A stretch of DNA of 64,000 bases, taken from Apoderus coryli (lineage: Eukaryota; Arthropoda; Insecta; Coleoptera; Attelabidae). This document shows positions 59,501-64,000 of this stretch, in pieces. The notes under the pieces are model-generated. The model saw only the letters and a list, made by a program, of their open reading frames with translations. It was not told the origin of the DNA and did no database searches. The translations under genes and the position numbers were made by a program. The DNA is taken from NCBI GenBank assembly GCA_911728435.2, contig OU452203.1:17319651-17383650 (forward strand), written 5' to 3'. Every line of letters starts with the position of its first letter. Position 1 is the stretch's first letter.

Positions 59501-62500
59501 GGGGGCTAAATTCACCTAGACAAATTTCCCCACTACAAATGATGAACAATCTATCAGATTTGGTAGAAGATATAATTAATTTTGATGAGGACAGCGAACA
59601 AGAGGTCTATTGAAGCACCAATTTATGATAGTGAGTCAGAACAATCAGGAGATGATGACGGGCAAGATGGAGAGCAAACGAAGACAAGGAATATAACTTT
59701 TATATTGGGAAATACAACGAGACTATTTCGAACTCCACCTGCTCCAGAACGAAAAATGGTGTCGATACTGTGGATCAAAAATGTGCTTCCTATATACGAC
59801 ACAAAGGACAACTTAGAAGGTGGCTGCTCGCATTTTTATTTCAAATCCTAGATATTGCTGGAATACATGCTGAAATTGTATTCAATAATACAAAGCCGCA
59901 GGAAGCACGTCCAATAAGACGACAGTTTTGGTATGACTTAAGCTGAGACGACGCGCTGTGAATTTTAATAAAAAATATTTTTGACTACTAAAGTGAAAAA
60001 GCACTACAGTAAAACATTACATATATCTAGTAACAGAACTAACCAATACAGTTGCCCAGTACGGTACTCCATATTTTTCCTAATATTTATAGCTATGAAT
60101 CGCTCTTCTTCAGCTGTTCGAATAGATGTCAAAGTTGCCTTGATCCCAGCACATATTTGTTCGGCCGTATGCCATGTTACTTCGGGGTAATTTACAATCA
60201 AATAGCAGAAATTGTTAAACATATGCAGACGGTCGTCTGAACATTGCATGACTGAAAGAAAAATACGACATCATACTGAATTTCTCAAAATAATTTTTAC
60301 AAATTCCAATTTGGAGCAACTATTGATTTCGTCGAATCAGTGAAAATATTGTGAAAATTAAAACTGTATCTGGTGATTACTTATTATTATTATGAGTCTT
60401 TACCATATCATACAAATAATATTAATTCAATCAGACCAGCAATAACGTATCGAGCAAACCTCTCTTTTTCAAACAAGCTTGTCTAACTATTATTTTTCTA
60501 TTATCTCTCTAGTTTTAACTCTATACATATATTTCTTAAGATGGAAGCTTCTTAAGATCATAAAAATGCCACCATCATTCTTCGATAGAAAAGGGTAATG
60601 GTCGCCCATTCAGTATCGATTTGTAAGGGTCTGAGTTTCATGTGTTACCATAATTCTTCAAAAGACGGATGCAAAGATAGTTTCCTAGTGGCTCTTCAAA
60701 CAGTTGAAAACACATTTAGATGTTAATTAATTATTGTTCAAATGTTTTCAGAATTCAAAATCCAAGTTGGTTTGCTTATACCGACAAGTTAAGTTTAGCG
60801 CATCCTGTATATTAGCAAAGTTTCTCAAGAAACTTATTTTGTATATCTGCAGAAAAATGATAGTGATCTACATACCATTCTCCATCGAAACTCTTATTTT
60901 ATATCCACTGAAATGATGTGAATAGTCCGAACTGAAGCGCAACTTCAATTTGGAAGTTTTACTGACATAACGTAATAACTTAAGTTTTGCACTCCAATCG
61001 CCGCAAAGTCGTCGGCCGATAGTTGAATTTATTGCTGCTACATTGGTAGTGGCTTCAGTGACCTCCAGAAAGTCATAGCTGCATCTGAAATAGTTGAAGT
61101 TAATGGTATCACAAAGTTTTCTTCCTTCCTTAACAGTTTAACACACAGAAGATACTCTTTGTTTTCGTGAATACTGCCGTTACTATGAGGAGTGGATTTC
61201 TGATGCGTTATTAATTGGAGGGTCAATGGAAACTGAAATTATATGTAGAAATGATTCATTACTTTGGGTCATAATAACGTTTCGTCAAGGCCAGAAGTCA
61301 ACATTTACTCTATTCGAAGTGTAGATCACTCCTTTCACAAGTGACGATCGGGTAATAACCTGAGAAAGCATAATTCATCAAACAAATTTTATAAAGGTAA
61401 AGTCGTACGTTTTTAGTCTTCCTAGGTGCGTCAAAAACCTGCCTTAAATTTAATAAGGTAAGCATTATGTTCCAAACGGTTGCTTTATGCATTTTCTGAA
61501 ATTTTTACTTTATGAATTACAATATAATATGTCTAATTAGTGCTGCCTTAATTAAAAAAATATTTTCCGTTAGTTATATAACAACATAAATCAGTAAAAA
61601 TTGCACCATAAAGCGGTCGTCTGGTAAATAAAATTAAACATAAATTTGCACTGGAAAAGAGGATAGAATTACTTGGAACGGGAAATGCAAATTTATATTT
61701 GACCATTAGTTTACCAAAACAGTGCACTTTATACTTATCACTTTCAAGTCTCTGGGATATTTTCGAAACTAGAAGATCTTGCCGACTCACTAGACACATA
61801 ATTTTTATTCAATGCTACATAACAGGATGATATATAATTCGAAAATAAAAGCGAAAGACAATATCGAACTTCATATCACACTCAACGCATCGACCTCTGT
61901 ACTTCGAGAGAGGTAAATCCACGCATGAAGTTACGAAAATCACCAGAAGCAATTACCGAGAAAACAACAGAACTAACAAACATCTTCAATAGCGACAGAG
62001 TGGAAAACACCAAGTGTTAATTATATTAAAACAAGGCAAATACATAATTATCGGTCAATCTATCTCCCTTCCTTTGCAAAATGAAACTACTTTCACTGTC
62101 TATCAAGATTACCCCCATGAAAATCGTCTGTTCTTTCTTCACGGACATAAAAATATTTTTTTTAATTGTATTGTGGCAGTTGGAGTTCGCAAAGCTTCCC
62201 TTTATTAGCCGAATTCCCAAGGCTAAGGGAAGAGTCTAGCGGTAAAAATATTCACACAAAATTGAATAGATTGGGCAATTAAAAGCTTTGAATCTTTTAA
62301 ATCGCAGGCACAGACAGAACACGTTCGTATTTCCATATGGTATATTGGCAGATTAAAGCAATAGGGATATATGGGCTCTCTGATTCTTCTTTCGGTGCCG
62401 TGCCTTTTTTCAAGCGTGGGCTAAATCCATGACAATTTGGTTGAATCTGTCGCTACTCGGAACATTTGTTCTACTCCCAGTCCTGTCCAATTTCTAATAT

Positions 62501-64000
62501 TTCGCAGCCACGATAGCTTTATTAATCATTTATCCCTATTATTAGTACATCTGACAGACCTTGAAAGCACTCACGTCAAAGCTAGCATAGGAATACAGTC
62601 TCTCAAGCTCTAGATTAGAGTCATTTACAAAAAATCCTTTTTAGTTAAACTAAAGAGAGGCTAAAGGCACTAAACTCGAATTAAATATTTTCCTTTCCGA
62701 TATTATATGTAGAATAAAAATTAGTACTATTATTTACCGATAAAATGTCTCGTGAGACCATCTCAAATAAATTTCACACACAAAGTTTTGATGAATCCAT
62801 ATCAACGTTGGAAGAATCTAATCTCAGGTTGGATTAAAATCTTTAAACAAATGGAAAGTTTCGGAGTAGGTAACAAATTTTCCTACTAAAGAACGCTTTT
62901 GAATATTAATTCAAATCCAAATTGGTTACCCCGAAACTTTTCCATTCATTCGAAAGTTTTAATTGTTACTTGTTTACTGACATTTATATTGTCGTTACGT
63001 TGCTCTTAACTAATAACGTAACTAAAGGATGTCCCAAAATTAATGCAAGATTTGAATTAAATAGAAAACACAGTTTTTAGTATTTTGATTGTAAATTCGG
63101 TTGACGTAGTTAAAACATTATTCCGACCATATTTTGTATGAAATTTTCGAACTGCGGCCGTCAAACTTTCATTATTTTTGAAATATTGTTCAATATACGT
63201 TGTTCTATCGTGTAACGCTCCATTTTTACTAGCCCTATACTGTCAGCTGTCGATTTGTTTTGTTTTTAGGGTTGTCAACACTTTACTGCATAAATGGTGG
63301 CAAATCTTGCGTTAATTTTGGGACACCCTTTATATTGAACTTTGAAGTAATGGATGTCCCCGTCTGGTGACCCTATATTATAAAATGTGTAGGCACATAT
63401 AACAAAGCTCATATTAAATTTACTTTTTTAGAGTTTCTTTTCCGTTTGACAGTATCCTCTGTTTAACTTTACACAAGTTTTCCCTAAGGTAATTTTCTTT
63501 ACAAAACTGTGTTATCAACATTCTCTTTTCACACACCTACCCCATCGCGTGTGTTTTAGGTTATCGACCCAACATGTCACAAAATATGCTCTATATGTAG
63601 GTATATTACTGATTTTGACTTTTGAGCAAAATGAAATAAACTTCAAGGCATTCCATTATAAAACAAAATTGAACATAACATTTGAAACAAAGGAACATTA
63701 TTTTGCTGTGTTTTTATGTAAAGTTTTTTTATATAAAATAATGTAATTTCGAATTATAAGTATATACAAATTCCTGCCATATTTTCATTGTAATACTTAC
63801 GCTGGTTCATTCTCGATAACAAACTCCTCAAAATCCATTACTATCCGATAACCTGGCGGTGCTGAAATATTCGTATCACAATCCGTATCGTCTGGGTAAT
63901 GCCGTGGAAATCCCGGACTGGAAACTGCGGCTTTCGGATGTTGATTAGACAGAATTATGGAACGATTACATTCAGGTGTTGACCAGTTTATGTCAGAATG
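35532..64000 (-). CDS. Large single-pass receptor-like protein: CUB, C-type lectin, EGF, TM, long tail (5' end missing)
   Basis: Twenty-two exons chain in phase on the minus strand: 63801-64000 (open at the edge), 60876-61084, 60044-60251, 58759-58970, 58322-58474, 55534-55779, 55318-55453, 53506-53636, 53229-53404, 52972-53129, 52680-52859, 50863-51010, 50349-50567, 50083-50277, 48984-49268, 43787-44567, 43085-43529, 42642-43029, 38186-38434, 36156-37078, 35912-36021 and 35532-35826; about 2,015 residues. Outside: CUB1 (SSPGFPRHYPDD, exons 1-2), a C-type lectin fold (WHTAEQIC, WIDG, WQSQKC, YICK; exons 3-5) lacking the calcium motifs EPN/QPD and WND, CUB2 (TSPNFPGNY), CUB3 (TSPNYPNF), a CUB-like fourth module (52680-53129), then three six-Cys EGF modules. 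The TM segment (FWLGLMTVFVVMGVIGLVWC) is at about 50146-50210. The tail, about 1,100 residues, is Ser/Pro-rich with SGYSSMASPGPSR and RRRQSASP but no known domain. Likely a cell-surface adhesion or signalling receptor; I cannot name the ortholog. The acceptor of exon 50863-51010 was chosen on phase. Confidence 0.85.
37302..38159. mobile_element. Non-autonomous TIR element (MITE-like)
   Basis: Flanked by TA (37300-37301 and 38160-38161). The left end begins CAGGGTGCTCCAAAAATATA; the right end is its near complement (CAGGGTGTCCCAAAAATATA). Diverged inverted repeats of about 195 bases continue inward to a shared CATTGGCGTACGTTTTAAT. No transposase is encoded. It sits in the host intron 37079-38185 and was probably mobilised by a Tc1/mariner-type element. 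Confidence 0.8.
38766..39527 (+). CDS. LINE ORF1: PHD-finger / coiled-coil protein
   Basis: A 253-residue protein. Residues about 5-60 form a PHD-type C4HC3-like zinc finger (CACC, CCVCKKYF, C then WSCVAC), then a coiled coil (about 70-105) and a C-terminal half with basic patches (residues about 110-230) like the RRM/CTD region of LINE nucleic-acid chaperones. PHD-type ORF1 proteins are known in CR1-like and Jockey-group elements. The start is the first ATG of the frame at 38766. Confidence 0.82.
   Translation: MPSMLLCACCERSYDQILMVRCCVCKKYFNNTCVDLSSNEVRALNANKGYDWSCVACRAVAGDFRGLKALIIQLQDEITNLRAEFSSRDQQPPAPSDKLFEDVVQEIQERNARSGNIVFFNVPEQDQQRPTQEREAKDVDVVKDIMQSMSVSIDQQNFKPFRLGKFVQGKNRPLKLSLGNPRQVSDVIKKAKILRNTRYRMVNVSYDRTKRQQLYYKSVKDELQQRQANGEENLRIRYVGGTPRVVVSNNNLN
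39518..42397 (+). CDS. LINE ORF2: AP endonuclease and reverse transcriptase
   Basis: The frame is open from 39518 (just after an in-frame TAA) to the TGA at 42395-42397, about 959 residues, overlapping the end of ORF1 by ten bases in another frame. The endonuclease domain shows YYQNVRGLRT, ALTETF, GGVILAV, VVYIPP and GDFN, and ends near REDILYHPALY in place of the usual SDH. The reverse transcriptase follows with NYRPISILSNFSKLFE, DFAKAFDRISH, SGVPQGSNLGPLLF and FADD at about 41555. No RNase H is seen. The first in-frame ATG comes only after the endonuclease core, so translation must start at a non-ATG codon or by coupling to ORF1. Confidence 0.88.
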   Translation, partial: FKLDGLSSTDRIETLTCYYQNVRGLRTKTHDFFATVSECEYDFVALTETFLNSGVSSGEIFPDYYCVFRKDRKFDLVNKVDGGGVILAVRNSVRVQVVDTTDIDESFPNIDLLCCKCTWPNVCLYILVVYIPPSVAFESFESFFESLEQLQDLHANKFLIVGDFNVTNYSLLDNNDRETNVINGFLNVMNCSQFNKILNEMGRLLDLVLSNVCCNINRDSQPLIREDILYHPALYIQLDDLKFNEKPFLTNVNRKLYNFKRADYPKLYNDLLEFDWQFLNNFSNTDDAVDVFYNRLYNVIEDSVPLCRTFRRQYPHWYSSEIITNIKCKAKFHKAFKRTGLQYYYAEFSRLRCMIKQQIKAAYVTHIRKVEQNIKSDPSKFWSFVGTRSKATRIPGVMKCGDNDLSDQRAIVNSFAQYFESVFVSHDEDMIDLLLPRIDFASQIFIGNITEEDIILASRKLKNKFTAGPDAIPSFLVKDCAYVLARPLCMLYNLILKSEVFPTKWRKAKVCPVFKSGDRDSVSNYRPISILSNFSKLFEIVIYNRIFPQVRNQITHMQHGFMPQRSTVTNLAVFSQFVCDELDRCGQVDAVYTDFAKAFDRISHVVLLKKLEGFGFGPSLVSLFSSYLSERYQYVSLYGFDSYCYKAVSGVPQGSNLGPLLFLIFINDLALELTCSGLFFADDLKIFKSVNSAEDCESLQLCLDAIRLWCAANRLYLNPDKCKVVTYTRKKTPLHYDYCIDDISVTRYDSTNDLGVLFDSKFSFNDHIRSNVSDALRIYGFVVRCSKPFADLNILMILYYAYVRSKLEYCSVVWCPYYISYKLLIERVQRRFLKFLCFREDGTYPDQGVNYSLLTTRFNVSSLDLRRGLALIVFLFKLLNNKICCSSLLERVSFWVPRENARNNLLFYNIRARTNIQCRSPVFNMCDVFNRISSVSDINHDSLGSMVSAAVPILRRHAL
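44568..48983 (-). other. Host intron 44568-48983
   Basis: A 4.4 kb intron of the receptor gene. It contains a transposase remnant (48436-48830). A possible element end, TACAGGGTTAAAATG, is at 45020. A short stretch after a good acceptor-like site at 46472-46490 (plus strand) reads VYGYEYASQYLL but is not convincingly coding. Confidence 0.45.
48436..48830 (+). pseudogene. Decayed Tc1/mariner transposase C-terminus
   Basis: The frame shows FQHDGCPSHYARISREVL, DRWIGRGGPIVWPARSPDL and LLDFFLWV, the same catalytic block as the intact transposase at 28260-29333 with the same 41-residue spacing but clearly different sequence. A frameshift near 48645 moves the end (NAPTTPENMMERIRNACRN to HHFEHLL) to another frame. 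It stops at about 48821. Only the C-terminal third remains. Confidence 0.85.
49500..49960 (+). pseudogene. LINE RNase H domain remnant
   Basis: Plus-strand frames contain NTDGSKYEHWHMW, SEYIGKSPTIFQAEIIVM and SDSQAALKLL, the DGS, QAE and DSQAA signatures of RNase H in I-like and R1-like non-LTR elements, followed by a frameshifted continuation with WMKGLMGVSEDE. Multiple stops break it. It lies in the host intron between exons 49268 and 50083. Confidence 0.7.
51570..52030 (+). pseudogene. BEL/Pao integrase remnant
   Basis: The order VTDLSTET, FISRRGIPSDIYSDNGSSFIGG, SFSPNYGGFWEAAIKSAKYDLKR, and VEIEAILNSKPLS with TPAPFLIG matches the integrase core of BEL/Pao retrotransposons (second catalytic Asp in SDNG, Glu in GGFWEA). 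A stop and two frameshifts break the frame. It sits in the host intron 51011-52679. Confidence 0.88.
52102..52166. repeat. Two abutting perfect hairpins
   Basis: 52102-52133 folds as TTATGATTGTAAAC, loop AGTA, exact complement. 52133-52166 folds as ACTTGAGATGTGAAT, loop TACT, exact complement. The two share one base and form a double cruciform just past the BEL/Pao remnant. Confidence 0.85.
54130..54495 (+). pseudogene. Crypton-like tyrosine recombinase remnant
   Basis: An N-terminal piece (MDSDSANEISCTPPEIRAAA then SLELRPEKSRKNYNIVYNKK) is followed, after a deletion and frame loss, by MGKHIAEYLKLPSPERYTG and HCLRRSSATLYADGGANI. The latter is the His-x-x-Arg box near the catalytic C-terminus of Crypton-type tyrosine recombinases. 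The catalytic Tyr is gone because a LINE fragment is joined immediately after. Confidence 0.75.
54496..55045 (+). pseudogene. LINE reverse transcriptase C-terminus remnant
   Basis: Reads YNVRIEKARTMFTQMKHFL, LLYGVEAWTL, then with frameshifts YLGHVMRSPVKYRLLQLFV-like sequence, GPGRRRISWLANL and LFRAAANKVRIAMMIANTR. This is the standard C-terminal block of insect endonuclease/reverse-transcriptase elements. It lies in the host intron 53637-55317 in opposite orientation to the host gene. Confidence 0.85.
56525..56760 (+). pseudogene. Tc1/mariner transposase N-terminal remnant
   Basis: The frame reads LFNVKYPDRHITQSAVCKV and SKYRETGTVEEGL, matching the DNA-binding N-terminus of insect Tc1/mariner-type transposases (compare LFNERHPDKNVN in the intact copy at 28 kb). 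It is truncated and out of frame at its start. Confidence 0.7.
57304..57470 (+). mobile_element. Possible end of a Tc1/mariner-type element
   Basis: Starts TACAGGGTTATTCATATG and, about 115 bases in, contains CCCCTTAACCCCCAGCGACCCC, a layout close to the terminal repeat of the intact element at 27691 (CTTTAACCCCCTAGCGGGGG). The other end was not found. Confidence 0.45.
58039..58248. repeat. 210-base element with 51-base inverted repeats
   Basis: The arms 58039-58089 and 58198-58248 are near-perfect complements (AAATAAAAGAAAACAAACAA; GTCAACTCCACACAATATTT), with a roughly 110-base unrelated middle. It is a self-contained foldback or MITE-like insertion in the host intron 55780-58321. Confidence 0.82.
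59490..59946 (+). pseudogene. piggyBac transposase remnant with internal deletion
   Basis: An acidic N-terminal part (SDLVEDIINFDEDSEQ, then ESEQSGDDDG and TTRLFRTPPAPERK) is joined by deletion to the C-terminal part, which reads GVDTVDQKCASYIRHKGQ, RRWLLAFLFQILDIAGI and HAEIVFNNTKPQEARP. GVDTVDQ, RRW and LDIAGIHA are piggyBac hallmarks. About half of the catalytic domain is missing and the join shifts the frame. Confidence 0.85.
62385..62530 (-). repeat. LINE 3' end fragment, same family as 6983-7540
   Basis: Matches 6983-7130 closely (shared GGTGCCGTGCCT or AGTGCCGTGCCT, GACAATTTG, CGCTACTCGGAA and CCAGTCCTGTCCAATTTCTA), with small deletions. Read on the minus strand it encodes the end of a LINE ORF and its 3' tail. 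Confidence 0.75.
63025..63330. mobile_element. Short MITE-like element
   Basis: Flanked by TA (63023-63024 and 63331-63332). The left end AAGGATGTCCCAAAATTAAT and right end, as complement, AAGGGTGTCCCAAAATTAAC match for about 30 bases. It is 306 bases long, has no coding capacity, and its ends resemble the GGGTGTCCC termini of the element at 37302-38159. Confidence 0.7.

Larger units (their letters stand above)
61085..63800 (-). other. Host intron 61085-63800
   Basis: Apart from a LINE 3' fragment (62385-62530) and a MITE-like element (63025-63330), both listed separately, no exon or element is recognised here. Short frames on both strands look fortuitous. Confidence 0.5.

Overview
The window is nuclear DNA from an arthropod, almost certainly an insect. 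It is AT-rich, its genes are built from short exons with clean GT-AG introns, most spacer is decayed transposon sequence, and the recognisable proteins are animal housekeeping genes in insect-like form. The transposon mix (Tc1/mariner, piggyBac, BEL/Pao, Crypton-like, non-LTR elements) fits a beetle or a related order, but the species cannot be fixed from sequence alone. No rRNA, CRISPR array or bacterial operon is present.

Left part (1-17.1 kb) is a compact gene cluster. RCL1 (3' part, +) and CSN1 (complete, -) converge. Next comes an inverted duplication carrying two complete copies of Snu13 that encode the same 127-residue protein and differ only at silent sites. A lone intact Gag-protease ORF (-) follows at 8.3-10.1 kb, then a SINE-rich stretch and an isolated first exon of a THAP zinc-finger gene. 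Syntaxin-8 (+, five exons) and the mitochondrial complex III subunit UQCRC2 (-, eight exons) converge at 14.7-15.0 kb. UQCRC2 is divergent from the next gene.

Middle part (18.9-35.5 kb) holds a complete TMEM184-type seven-exon membrane protein gene (+). Downstream of it is an apparently intact Tc1/mariner-type transposon with about 340 bp inverted repeats that I read as identical. About 5.7 kb of mostly featureless AT-rich DNA follows.

Right part (35.5-64 kb) is one gene on the minus strand whose 5' end lies beyond the window. I could chain 22 exons in consistent reading phase. They encode about 2,000 residues of a single-pass membrane protein: CUB, C-type lectin, three further CUB or CUB-like modules, three EGF modules, a transmembrane segment and a roughly 1,100-residue Ser/Pro-rich cytoplasmic tail. 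Its introns are packed with elements: a structurally complete non-LTR retrotransposon whose 3' tail touches a host splice donor, a MITE-like element, and remnants of BEL/Pao, Crypton-like, piggyBac, Tc1/mariner and RNase H-bearing LINE elements.

The points most worth following are the silently diverged Snu13 pair, the Gln-to-His change in the SNARE zero layer of syntaxin-8, the possible domesticated Gag-protease gene, the young transposon, and the retrotransposon abutting a splice donor.
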